Assembly (NCBI RefSeq): GCF_947172395.1
Contig: NC_069086.1
Span: 156,501 to 220,500, forward strand
From: Bicyclus anynana
Taxonomy: Eukaryota > Arthropoda > Insecta > Lepidoptera > Nymphalidae
Direction: 5' to 3'
DNA: 64,000 nucleotides
Shown here piece by piece: positions 1-8,957 of the stretch (position 1 is the stretch's first letter; every line of letters starts with the position of its first letter). The notes under the pieces were generated by a model, which was not told the DNA's origin, did not search any database, and saw only the letters and a program-made list of their open reading frames with translations. The translations under genes and the position numbers were made by a program.

Positions 1-659
1 AGCTTTTAGTTGAATCTAAAAACGAAATGAACTTTCGGTGAGGTCACAGTAAAGTAATTGTAGTCTTCTTTAATTGGGACATCGAGCGGCCGTTGGTCCG
101 CAGATGAAGGCGCGGAGATCTCTTCGGTAGTACCTGACGGTCGGGAGCGCGGTAGTCGACTGTCGGTAGAGTCGCGAACTTAGTACTTTAGTAACTTTAG
201 TCACAGTAAAAATGTAAAGATACTTGCATGTCTGCTTAATACCAATGCAAATTCCTTGTTGTTCGTTCAGAAAAAAAAAAAAAAAATTTCGCAGTTGGAA
301 ATATGATACTTATAGATAGGCAGATACAGGCACGCACACGAGCGGCGCCGGCGCTCTCGTTCCCTATTTGTATTTCCGCGCCGCCGCGGCTCTTCCGGGT
401 CAAAGCCTTCGCTGTGTTTGCTCGGCGCTAGTTCAGGAAATTGACGATTGTTGACTTTAGACCGAATCTCGAGTCGCGGTCCCAATGTGCCGACCCATCG
501 GTGCCGACTGCTCGTCGCGGAGCGAGCTCGTCGTGACATTCAGAATATACACGATCGAGATGCCGGTTCGTCTTCCCGACAAAGATATCGACGAGAGGCA
601 CGGATTGCGGTCGACTCGATTTCGTATCTAGGTGAGAAATCGTTTCAGATCGGCGGAGC
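1..659 (+). promoter_or_regulatory. Upstream region and 5' UTR of the GATA gene
   Basis: No coding potential seen. A poly-A tract lies near 270-287, a GATA motif (AGATAG) at 314-319 and a GC-rich patch at about 335-440. An AG|GTGAGA donor-like sequence at 629-636 is followed only 12 bases on by an acceptor-like TTTCAG ending at 648. They are too close to be one intron, so at most one is used. If the TTTCAG site is used, the ATG at 660 sits 12 bases into its exon and more 5' exons lie upstream or outside the window. No clear TATA box or initiator was identified. Confidence 0.4.
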
Positions 660-1961
660 ATGGAGAATGTGAGCGTCATGATGCAGCGCGACGAGGAGCA
701 GCGCGCGGGCGACGAGGCGCTGCAGCTGGTGAAGCACGAGGAGCGCGCGGGCGGCAGCGGCGGGGGCGGGGGCGAGCTGCACGCGGGCGGGGGCGAGGCG
801 GACGCGGAGCAGCACTCCGTTATCACGTCGCGCCGCACGCTGCGCACCATCACCGCCGCCGGGCACATCACCGAGGAGGCGCCCGACGACGTCAAGGACG
901 AGCCGCCCGAGCCACCGCCGCCCGAGCACGAGCGCGCGCCCTACGCCGAGCCCGAGGCGGCCTACGACGACGAGCGCCTGCGCCAGGCCGAGGCGGACGC
1001 GGCGCGCTACCTCGCCTTCAAGCCCGACGCGTACCGCGCGCCGCCCGCCGAGCGCCGCGCGCCCGCGCCGTTCGCGCGCGCGCCGCCGCCGCGCGCCGCC
1101 TACGAGCGCGCGCCCGCGCTGCGCTACCGCGCGCCCGAGCCCGACGAACACGCGCACGCGCACGCGCACGACGCCTACCTGCACAAGGACAAGGAGCAGC
1201 CGCAGTACGCGGTCGAGCCGGCGCCCGATGCGCGCCAGTACGGCGCCGCGCTGGAGCACGCCGCCTCCTCCGCGCTGGAGATGATCCAGACGACGGCGCT
1301 GGGCAACCAGCAGGCGGTGGGCGTGGCCTACCAGCCGGTGAAGTACGAGGCGCGCGGCGAGGGCGAGGCGCGCGCGGGCACGTACGCCGCGCTGCAGCCC
1401 GTGGGCGCGGGCGGGTACGCGTTCGGCCAGAGCCCGCAGTACGCCGGCTACGCGTACGGCGGCGGCAAGGAGCCGCTGCTCACGCTGTACGGCGCGGGCG
1501 CGCGCGACGAGTCGCCGCCGGGCCAGCTGCTGTACCGCAGCGACCCTACGCTGTCGTCGTCGGCGCTGGCGCGCGGCGCCTACCAGCAGTACGAGGCGCC
1601 CGCCAGCCCCGGCCAGCAGGTGACGCTGTACGCGCCCGGCAGCGTGCAGTACAGCCTGGCGCCGGGCGCGGGCGTGGAGTACGTGCCCGTGTCGGGCTAC
1701 GAGGGCGGGCTGCTGGTGGAGAGCTACCCGGCGCAGGCGTGGCCGGCGCACAACCTGCTGCAGGTGGACGACGGGTTCGACCCCGGCGCGGGCGCGGCCG
1801 ACGTCAAGGAGTGCGTCAACTGCGCCGCCGCCGCCACGCCGCTGTGGCGCCGCGACGGCACGGGCCACTACCTGTGCAACGCGTGCGGGCTGTACACGCG
1901 CATCAACGGCGTCAACCGCCCGCCGCTCAAGGGGCAGAAGGCGAAGCCGCAGCAGGCGCTG
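660..1961 (+). CDS. srp: GATA transcription factor, serpent/GATA-beta-like, exon 1 (N-terminal region and N-finger)
   Basis: First coding exon (434 codons, phase 0) of a nuclear, sequence-specific activator that binds WGATAR. In insects, Serpent directs blood-cell, fat-body and endoderm fates; the silkworm relative GATA-beta binds chorion promoters. Residues 1-380 are low-complexity, rich in Ala, Pro, Glu, Arg and Tyr, as expected of an activation region. The N-finger is C385-X2-C388-X17-C406-X2-C409 with the TPLWRRDGTGHYLCNACG core. The usual Gly after the second Cys is Ala, and the post-finger segment (YTRINGVNRPP) departs from the usual YHKMNGMNRP. The ATG at 660 is chosen because an in-frame TGA lies at 633-635 and the next Met is inside the protein. 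The donor is CTG|GTGAGT at 1962. Third positions are almost all G or C, unlike the flanking DNA, which produces long shadow ORFs. The family call is firm; srp rather than pnr or GATAe is inferred from the C-finger. Confidence 0.9.
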
Positions 1962-2025
1962 GTGAGTGACGCGCGGGCGAGGGTCGCCGCCGCCGCCGCC
2001 GGTACTGACGCGCGCTCTGTTGCAG
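1962..2025 (+). other. Intron 1 of the GATA gene (64 bp)
   Basis: GTGAGT...TTGCAG, with CCG/GCC-rich interior. It separates the two zinc fingers. The length is not a multiple of three, so retention changes the frame. Intron 3 (2728-2791) has exactly the same length. Confidence 0.88.
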
Positions 2026-2157
2026 CCCAGCAACGGCACCCGGCGCGTGGGCGTGACGTGCGCCAACTGCCGCACGTCCAACACCACGCTGTGGCGCCGC
2101 AACAACAACGGCGAGCCGGTCTGCAACGCCTGCGGCCTGTACTACAAGCTGCACAAC
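2026..2157 (+). CDS. srp: GATA factor exon 2 (C-finger)
   Basis: Forty-four codons, phase 0 at both ends, between TGTTGCAG| (ends 2025) and AAC|GTGAGT (2158). It encodes residues 435-478 including C446-X2-C449-X17-C467-X2-C470, the DNA-binding finger, with TTLWRRNNNGEPVCNACG. The tail YYKLHNV, completed by exon 3, is the Serpent/GATA2-3 form; Pannier and GATA4 types have KLHGV. This is the main reason for the srp assignment. The preceding intron is 64 bp and GC-rich; if retained it shifts the frame and ends the protein at 2172-2174, before a usable C-finger. Confidence 0.93.
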
Positions 2158-2618
2158 GTGAGTGCGGTATCTAATCGCCTGCAGTTATCGGGGAACTCCT
2201 CGGCAAACACCGGGCCCGTATAAAAAATCAAAACACAGGGTCTCATCTAATCTGTCGAGATAACCGGCCGGGCTACCGACTGATAGGAATTATCATCACG
2301 CCCGCGAATATTCGTAATGAGATAAATAATCTTTTATCAATTATCTCCACGCGGCCAGATACGCTTGTTTAAAGGATGATAGGAGTGCGGCGGGAGATTA
2401 CGAGGAGTTCCCGCGTGCGGCGGAGGGCGCCGCTCGTGTCGCGGCGGCCGGTCGTCGGCTCCGGAGTGAAGTGCTGCCAACGTTTTGCAATCATCTATTT
2501 GTAAATAATAAAATTACAAACAGATCAGTGCGAATGTTCGTCAAAATAATTTTAGTCAGTGGGACTTTCGAACTGTGATCGTTGTCTGAGCCCACGTGAC
2601 GCGTGTCTCTGTGCGCAG
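2158..2618 (+). promoter_or_regulatory. Intron 2 with GATA-motif cluster (2258-2382)
   Basis: GTGAGT...GTGCGCAG, 461 bp, phase 0. Seven WGATAR motifs on both strands lie at 2258-2263, 2281-2286, 2290-2295, 2320-2325, 2334-2339, 2341-2346 and 2377-2382, plus a near match (AGATAC) at 2357. The AT-rich block stands out inside very GC-rich exonic surroundings. Clustered GATA sites inside a GATA gene suggest auto- or cross-regulation; this is inference from motifs. Confidence 0.6.
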
Positions 2619-2727
2619 GTGAACCGGCCGCTGAGCATGAAGAAGGACGGCATCCAGACGCGCAAGCGCAAGCCCAAGAGCATGGGCGGCGGCGCGGGGC
2701 GCGCGGGCGCGGGCGGCGCGCTGTCGG
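2619..2727 (+). CDS. srp: GATA factor exon 3 (basic tail of C-finger)
   Basis: Thirty-six codons plus one base (phase 0 in, phase 1 out) between GTGCGCAG| (ends 2618) and TCGG|GTACGT (2728). It begins VNRPLSMKKDGIQTRKRKPK, the conserved basic segment that follows the second GATA finger and makes minor-groove contacts and nuclear import. A Gly/Ala-rich linker follows. If the next 64-bp intron is retained, translation stops at 2739-2741 just after the DNA-binding domain. Confidence 0.92.
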
Positions 2728-2791
2728 GTACGTGGCGCTAGCGGCCGGCCGCTCGGCGGCGCGCATGTATGTACTGACGTTGTGTGTGCAG

Positions 2792-2902
2792 CGGACTCGC
2801 CCCCGCAGAAGGTGCTGCCGCCGCTGTACTCCGCGCTGGAGGGCGCGGCGCCGCTGCTGCTGCTGCCCGCCGCGCGCGCGCCCGCCGCCGGCGACCCCCA
2901 CA
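2792..2902 (+). CDS. srp: GATA factor exon 4 (C-terminal linker)
   Basis: Phase 1 in and out (111 nt), from TGTGTGCAG| (ends 2791) to CACA|GTGAGT (2903). With the hanging base of exon 3 it reads ADSPPQKVLPPLYSALEG followed by an Ala/Leu/Pro-rich stretch. It belongs to the same gene because the frame stays open and the splice signals fit, and because codon use matches exon 1. No domain is recognised; a transactivation role would be inference. The intron after it is about 4.8 kb and full of transposon remnants. Confidence 0.8.
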
Positions 2903-3474
2903 GTGAGTGCGCCTTGCGCGAGTCGGACCTTCTCTGTGGCTTTGCACTGCGAGTGCCTTAACGCCTGGCGCGGGCTCTGCACTAACATGTCTGCTTCGTC
3001 CTACCGCGCCCACTTGTCCCAACATTACAAAATACTTGTCCAAATGTATCTAAGTCACCTAATCTATTGATTGTTCTGCACCCACTCAGTAGTGCGAGCC
3101 GCCCCACTTCATCTATCTACTCGTACTCGTATGTTTGCTCTCAATGTCGTAATGTGTAACTTCGCGCATCTGTGTGCGCATCGTCACTCGACACACACTC
3201 ACACACTCACACACGTGCACATACACTATACACGCACACTAGCGCACGTATCCTACGCTACAGTCACGACTACATCCTGTCATCATGACAAACTTTCTAC
3301 TTGGTCTAGTAGATATAGGAAGTCAATCTATTTCGGGAAGTCCGTTAGGTTTTTGGAAGACGCTCTTACCGGCACAAAATTGAAGCTTATTCTTTGAGAT
3401 GAACACCTCAGGATGCCGCCATATACCTATACAGTTTGGGCTTCCGGTTGGAATGACTCCCCTTATATCACTAC
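2903..3474 (+). other. Start of intron 4, no feature of note
   Basis: No exon recognised. A CA-rich microsatellite-like stretch (CACACTCACACAC type) lies at about 3189-3245. The donor GTGAGT is at 2903. Confidence 0.5.
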
Positions 3475-3980
3475 TAGCGGACGCCCGCGACTTCGTCCGC
3501 GTAAAAATTGATGTAAACTTCTCTACCTCTACCTTACCCTGCTCGTAAACCTACCCAACCCTATCCAACCCTACCCTACCCTACCCTACCCCTATTTTAC
3601 CCTACCCTACCGCTAACTCTAACCCTTCCCTCCCCCCACCTTACCCTACCCTAACCCTACCCGTAACCTATCCATACCCTATCCTACCCTACCCCTAATC
3701 TACCCCTACCCTACCCCTACCTTACTCCTACCCTACCCCTATCCTACTCCTCCCCTACCCTATACGTTCCATATCCTTCCCCTACCTCTACCTTGCCCCT
3801 GCCCTACACCACCCCAACCTTATCCGTACCCTACCCTACCCTACACTTTCCCTAAATTACCCCTACCCTACCTCTATCCTACCCCTTCCCTACCTCTATT
3901 CTATCCCTACCCTCAGCAAAATTGGTCCAGCCTTTTGTGCGTGGTGCAATGACCAAAAGACTATAATTTCCCAAGCGACT
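3475..3980 (-). mobile_element. Helitron-like 3' end with CCCTA-type array
   Basis: The left edge reads CTAGCGGACGCCCGCGACTT, which on the minus strand is a hairpin (GCGGACG/CGTCCGC) followed by CTAG, the 3' terminus type of lepidopteran Helitrons. It is followed by about 380 bp (3535-3915) of degenerate CCCTA/CCCCTA repeats, then a short unique tail (GCAAAATTGGTCCAGCC). The same order recurs at 16559-17220, so array and ends belong to one element family. Family naming is from memory of lepidopteran repeats. Confidence 0.6.
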
Positions 3981-4747
3981 TCTATGCTAATACTATAAAG
4001 AGGTAAAGTTTGTGTGGTTGTCGAGGGTAATCTCTGGATCTACTGGACCGATTTGGAAAATTCTTTTACCAATAGAAAGCTACATTATTTGCGAGTGTCA
4101 TAGGCTATGTTTGGTCCTCATATTCATACGGAAACGGGAACTACGTAATTGAAACCGCGGGGCGTCATATAGCGGCATTTCTGCGACTTTCAGAAATTTT
4201 GTATTATCTCCGAAACTATATAACTAATTAACATACTGTAAAAGGCAAATCTTGTCTCTATAATATCCTTGTGATTATTAAATCATTTATTTTGATAAGG
4301 ATTTAAGTTTAGTTGTGTAAATAATGACGTAAACCTTAGTTTAAGATTTAAATAATTTATTAAAGTACTAAAGGTACTATATCTGCTAAAATATAAAAGA
4401 TAGATATATGGTGTCGCGGACTTTTTTGTAGAACTTTTAAAGGTTCAAAAAGCCTCCATACATTCATTTCAGTTATACGCAATGGTTGAGGCAGCGCATG
4501 CGAATAAGTAAGTTTTTCGGTCTGACCTGTAAGAGAAAACCCGCGATATCTCAGTAGTTATATATGATAGATATAAAAAATATAGCCTATAGCACTCCCC
4601 GATAACGTAGCATTCTACTGGTGAAAGAATTTTTAAAATCGGTCCAGTAGTTCCGAAGATTACCCCATTTCAAAAAATTGTTACAAACTTACAAACTTAC
4701 AAACTTACAAACTTACAAACTTTACCTCTTTATAATATTAGTATAGA
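3981..4747. mobile_element. 767-bp element with 33-bp terminal inverted repeats
   Basis: The left end begins TCTATGCTAATACTATAAAG and the right end is its reverse complement (TCTATACTAATATTATAAAG) with two mismatches over 33 bp, continuing AGGTAAAGTTTGT. This terminus is the common 5' end of lepidopteran Helitron-like elements; here it is present twice, head-to-head. The interior contains AAACTTACA repeats at 4682-4722 and no ORF. It could be one TIR element or two Helitron ends joined. Confidence 0.6.
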
Positions 4748-4838
4748 TGAGTCGACGGAGCTCTCCTTAGGGAGCTCTCCTTAGAGTAAAGGTGCGTGTC
4801 GTGTCTGTAGTGTGTGTGTGTGTCAGTCAATGTAGGTA

Positions 4839-4884
4839 CCTTCTGCCTCCTAGAGTAACCATGGTTACTATAGGAGGCAGAAGG
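4839..4884. repeat. 46-bp palindrome
   Basis: Two 23-bp arms meet at CCATGG with no spacer and one mismatch. The outer half is CCTTCTGCCTCC/GGAGGCAGAAGG. It is not part of any element recognised nearby and lies in intron 4 of the GATA gene. Confidence 0.85.
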
Positions 4885-5596
4885 CAGCGCCGCGTTGTGT
4901 GTGTAACTGTCAGGGTTAATTCCTCCCGTACACGCGCGCCCGTCACACGTCAGGGACGCGACAGTGGGTAGTACCTACTGGTACCTCAGCACTAGGTATA
5001 CATACAAAGCCAAACGGACTCCCCGTATAGATGACTACAACATAAACGCGAAGGTAATAGATAAATATGTTAAGATATTGACTCTCCATCGCTGTTCATA
5101 CAATGAGTATACGAAACTAGCTATAAAACAAGCCCGGTAGATATTGTTCGAACACATAGGTAGGCATCCACTTACAGTTTATTGTGACAAAATATAGCAC
5201 GTTTTTACAGATCTTATCGGCAAGATTACAGATGGCAATGATATTAACTTAGATATAGAAGATATTTTACTTATATAGATATACATGATATATATTTAAT
5301 TCGGTTGGTTGCGCATGTCGACACGATGCCTTACTAGCATATTCTTTTATTCGATATGTTTGTGGCATCAACCGTGCGTTATTGACTTACCTACTCGTAT
5401 TTGCCTCAGACATATTACCTATGGATTTGTTTCGCACGCAAATTCACCAACAGAATAGTTGTCTGTCGTTTTTTTCATTTAAACTCACACATCGAAAATA
5501 TTACTGTTTATATCTTTACATACAACTACAAGTTGCTAACAAAGTAAATAAAATGTAGGGTTAACAACTAGCTAAAATAGTAGTTTTCCATCCGAT
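4885..5596. other. Intron 4 sequence without recognised features
   Basis: AT-rich DNA, with a short GC patch at 4915-4970. No ORF, repeat or regulatory cluster stood out. Confidence 0.5.
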
Positions 5597-5945
5597 TGAT
5601 CTCCCTTTCAAACAGCTTGTCTTGCACAGACAAAGGCCTCCTCTAATATTTTCCACGTATAGAAATACTGTCTTTTGCTATTCGCATCCATTCTGGTCCT
5701 CCTATTTTTCTTGAAATCATCTTCCCATCTCTTCATCTGTCTTCCTCTATTTCGTTTACTATCTCTAGGGAACCATTCCGTTATTATTTATGTCCATTTC
5801 TCTTTCTTTTCTCTCAACATATGTCCCGTCCACTGCCATTTTAATTTTCTACATACATTTGAACTTGGTATTTTGTTTTATTCTTTTTAACTGGATTCTG
5901 TCTCTTCGCTTTACACACAATATACTTTTCTGTAAACTATTCTGG
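5597..5945 (-). pseudogene. RTE-type LINE, decayed C-terminal fragment
   Basis: On the minus strand the pieces read WQWTGHMLREK, then RGRQMKRWEDDFKK, then LEEAFVCARQAV and a stop. This is the order of the conserved tail downstream of reverse transcriptase in RTE-clade elements (GH.xR, GRP..RW.DD, LEEAF). Frameshifts and an in-frame stop separate the pieces. It is 5' truncated and old, inserted in intron 4. The plus-strand ORFs over it are shadows. Confidence 0.7.
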
Positions 5946-7660
5946 CATACATTAACTTTGTTTTGTTGTTGTTCAGTTACACCGTTACGTTACGTTAGAC
6001 ATGGCACGATACAAGTAGGTATTGAACACTTTTCGTTTCTCCGACATTGGTGTCTCTTTATTTTTCATAATTTCACTTAGTGATTAAATTAAGTCCTTAA
6101 CAATCAGCAAAGAAAATAAAGTGTAATGCACGCCTTACACAGTTTGCTTACGTCGCACACTGACTCAGTATATACGGCCTGTGCGTGAAAATCAAGTCAA
6201 GTTGTTAGTTCACAGACAGACAGTCTATTCACCGTATACGTTTTACAGGGTACCAACGATAGTGCGATCGCCGCGCAGCAACCGCGTGTGATTCACGCAG
6301 CAGCCGCGCTACAACCGCGCAGCAGCCGCGCTACAACCGCGCGGTGCGGCACACTTCTGATGAACACTGACGTATGCAACATTTGCAAAACAGTCTTTCT
6401 AGATGTAGGACAATCAACTTGTTGTACTGTGTGTGTACCTATACCTACGAATTGAGAGATTTTTTATTAATTTGTTAGTAGGCGCCTATATTAATAACAA
6501 AATCAGGAAGATGTAAAGGTAGTTTGATCACGATTAGAAACATTTAGCCGCGAATTGTTCAGCTAAAAGTGTTAAACCGTGCTCCGTGAATGTGACGCCT
6601 CGGGAGCGCTGACGGTGGACGCAGGCCACGACGGTATCCTTTACAGCGCCGGATGCCGCGCGGCGCTCCGCAGCGTAATGTAATATGTTACAAGGAGCAT
6701 GGTGCGTGTGTTACATCACGTACCGCAGCGTCGCTCGGTAGTGAGTAGACGTACTGTATGCTGTGTTACCTACGCTGTGGGGCTCTGTGCGGGCGCCGTG
6801 GGAGCGCGGAGCCGCGGGGCGCTCGGGCGGCGCCGGCGCTCCTCGCAGCAAATATCACGTTATCTGGGGATCAGTCAGAATTTGGAGCGATAACGTTATC
6901 GCCGCACCAATTTGTAATATTTATTGTGAGCTCCGCTATAAATACCTACCGACGGCTTATTTTTCGGCGACGAACATATTTCATAATGTTTTTAAAACCC
7001 AGTTATTACGTTTGTAAAAATACCTATTTGCCAAAGTTTGGTCTTTCTTAAACAATATAGAGGTGAGGTTGATGCTCGACTGTATTTAACTGCAGACTGC
7101 ACATATCAATAAGACAGTATTTAGAACGACTTTTGTATTAAATTCTTTCGCCATAATAGAAACCATCGAAGGTTACGGTTGGCTTATCAGATCTTCTGCA
7201 TACCTCTACCCGGAGTTACGAACCATTCATTTCAACTTTCAAAAGAAAATCGAATCAAAATTGGTCTATTCACTTTGGAGCTACGCTGCCACGTACCGAC
7301 ATTTCCAACATTTAGAACACACCAACAGCCTCTCTGTTGTGTGTGCAGCAGCAGCAGCTGTATCGAGTGTGTGTGTGCAGAGTAAGCATCTACTTATTAA
7401 ACCATATTAGAATGCATTTGATTACGTATGTACTTGTACTTACATGATTTATCCTAATGGTAAACATTCATTTTATTCGAATTGTAAGATTACCAAATGT
7501 TAGCCGATATTAATGAGATAGATTCCGACACTTACTTACATAGGTTTTTCATTTAATTTCCCAGTGTGATCGTTAAAAGTAAGTAATTATTCCTACGTGT
7601 ACACATTTCACTCAAGTGTTCAGGATTTCCAGTAAGTAACTAAAGCCTCTCTATAGTCAG
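5946..7660 (+). promoter_or_regulatory. Distal intron 4: GC patches and a GATA palindrome
   Basis: A GC patch at 6262-6355 contains a 20-bp tandem unit (CGCAGCAGCCGCGCTACAAC, two copies, about 6297-6338). A second patch spans 6590-6850. A TTATCT motif lies at 6860-6865 and a perfect 16-bp palindrome GCGATAACGTTATCGC at 6887-6902. The rest, 6903-7660, shows nothing recognisable. Regulatory function is inferred from composition and motifs. Confidence 0.35.
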
Positions 7661-7710
7661 AAGTGCCCAAGTACCCAGTGACAAGTCACAACCATTCGTT
7701 CACGCAGTAG
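7661..7710 (+). CDS. srp: Candidate last coding exon of the GATA gene
   Basis: The acceptor CTCTATAGTCAG| ends at 7660, with an AACTAA branch-like sequence upstream. Joined to the single hanging A of exon 4 it gives KVPKYPVTSHNHSFTQ and a TAG stop at 7708-7710, making 567 residues in all. Support is indirect: the phase fits, the peptide is polar and protein-like, and the DNA after the stop looks like a 3' UTR with a poly-A signal at 8405. A 16-codon open stretch can occur by chance, and other exons between 2903 and 7660 cannot be excluded. Confidence 0.42.
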
Positions 7711-8412
7711 GACACATTGTCACAGCCGGTAGGCACAGTGGAGATCACTCGCTGGAGGCGATCACCGACCGCGCGCGCCGTGGCCCGCGCAGTGCCGAGC
7801 GTCACACAAACAGAAGCAGAGCGATAGTCTCGTGGCCCGGATGTCACTAGGATTGTAACTTGTAAATTAAGATAATTTAATTATAAGTAGTTATATGTTT
7901 TTGTACATAATAATCTTAGTCTTTCAAAGGCAGACATGGTGGCACTTTGTACATATTTACATTAGATGTGACAACTCACTGATGTTCGAGTTTTAATTTA
8001 AGAAAAAGACGTATGACGAATTTATTAATATATTTATTTATATACAGCCGAGAGTGCCCCTTCACCCGATACGTTGCGGTGACGTTGCCGACGTCAGCAT
8101 TCGCTAGACCGGTACCTTTCGATACCCTACATAACCAACTTATTTGACTTGCAGTACCTACATAGGCCTGCTCATCTGATCATGTCGGGTGTCGGGTGCA
8201 CTCCGGGCTGGGCTGTGTGTGTGTGTGTGTGTGGGGCGAGCGTGTGTGTGTGTGTGTGTGTCTGTTCTGAGTGTTGGCATGTACAGAACTTAACTATTTA
8301 TACTCGACAAAGTGCACGAATATTTTGTAAATTATTATCTATATTTTAATATAATTACATTAAGATATATGTATCTATATTTACTGTTGAATGTACTTAA
8401 TTTTAATAAAAT
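7711..8412 (+). other. Candidate 3' UTR of the GATA gene
   Basis: It follows the candidate stop codon. Two perfect Pumilio-type octamers, TGTACATA, lie at 7902-7909 and 7948-7955. A (GT)n microsatellite spans 8216-8262 with a short interruption. AATAAA at 8405-8410 in AT-rich DNA is the likely poly-A signal. The assignment depends on the last exon being correct. Confidence 0.4.
8405..8410 (+). terminator. Polyadenylation signal AATAAA
   Basis: Canonical hexamer at the end of the AT-rich tract after the GATA gene. AATAAA is frequent by chance in this AT-rich genome, so the call rests on position. Confidence 0.4.
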
Positions 8413-8657
8413 CTTGCCAAGTGCCAATTTTTTTCTTTCATACCTACATACATATTTTATGCTAAAAGGAGGATGAAGTAGATTTAAGGTTTTTAAATGT
8501 CCTTAAAATTAAATGAATACCTAAGTACCTTTTTAGATGGGTAGAAAAGTATATAAATTAAACCACAAAAAGACCAGAGTCAGAGTAAAAAGCCAGAGTT
8601 AAGATTTGCTAAGTTCTACACATACCTACTTACTTATAAATATGAATAAATAATAGC

Positions 8658-8792
8658 AGATAGGTACCTAATACCTACCTGGGTAAGCATTATTAGTTGT
8701 TATCAGTCGCTATCGCCGCCTTATCTCTATTACGTTGCTCTGATAGCTATTCCGATGTCAGCCACAAACACAATGTTATTCGTATAAGATAG
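8658..8792. promoter_or_regulatory. Second GATA-motif cluster
   Basis: Five WGATAR motifs on both strands in 135 bp: 8658-8663, 8700-8705, 8721-8726, 8741-8746 and 8787-8792. It lies just downstream of the gene's presumed 3' end. Enhancer function is inference. Confidence 0.45.
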
Positions 8793-8957
8793 GTACTCGT
8801 ATTAGCTAAACGTTTCAAAAGTACAACTCCAATTAACAGCCGCATTGTCCGAATGCCTGTACGTGCCGTTATTCATAACATCGCACGTTGGCTCATGGCT
8901 GTGACGTGACGTCCTTCCTCTACTAGAAACGTTGAAAATAATAATTAGCCATATACA

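Noticed and set aside
632..1969. 445-codon plus-strand ORF in another frame
   Set aside because: Arg/Ala-rich shadow of exon 1. The 660 frame contains the zinc fingers.
645..2126. 493-codon minus-strand ORF across the GATA gene
   Set aside because: Shadow of very GC-rich, GC3-saturated coding sequence; no domain, and it crosses the splice sites of the real gene.
3535..3915. CCCTA array as interstitial telomere
   Set aside because: Insect telomere is TTAGG; the units here are CCCTA/CCCCTA, degenerate, and flanked by the same transposon ends in other copies.
5675..6080. Plus-strand hydrophobic ORFs as a membrane protein gene
   Set aside because: They are the antisense of a decayed RTE LINE tail read on the minus strand.
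7321..7383. Alternative last exon after TGTGTGTGCAG
   Set aside because: In phase it gives a Cys/Val-rich peptide from a GT/CAG microsatellite; the 7661 acceptor gives a more protein-like end and a 3' UTR.
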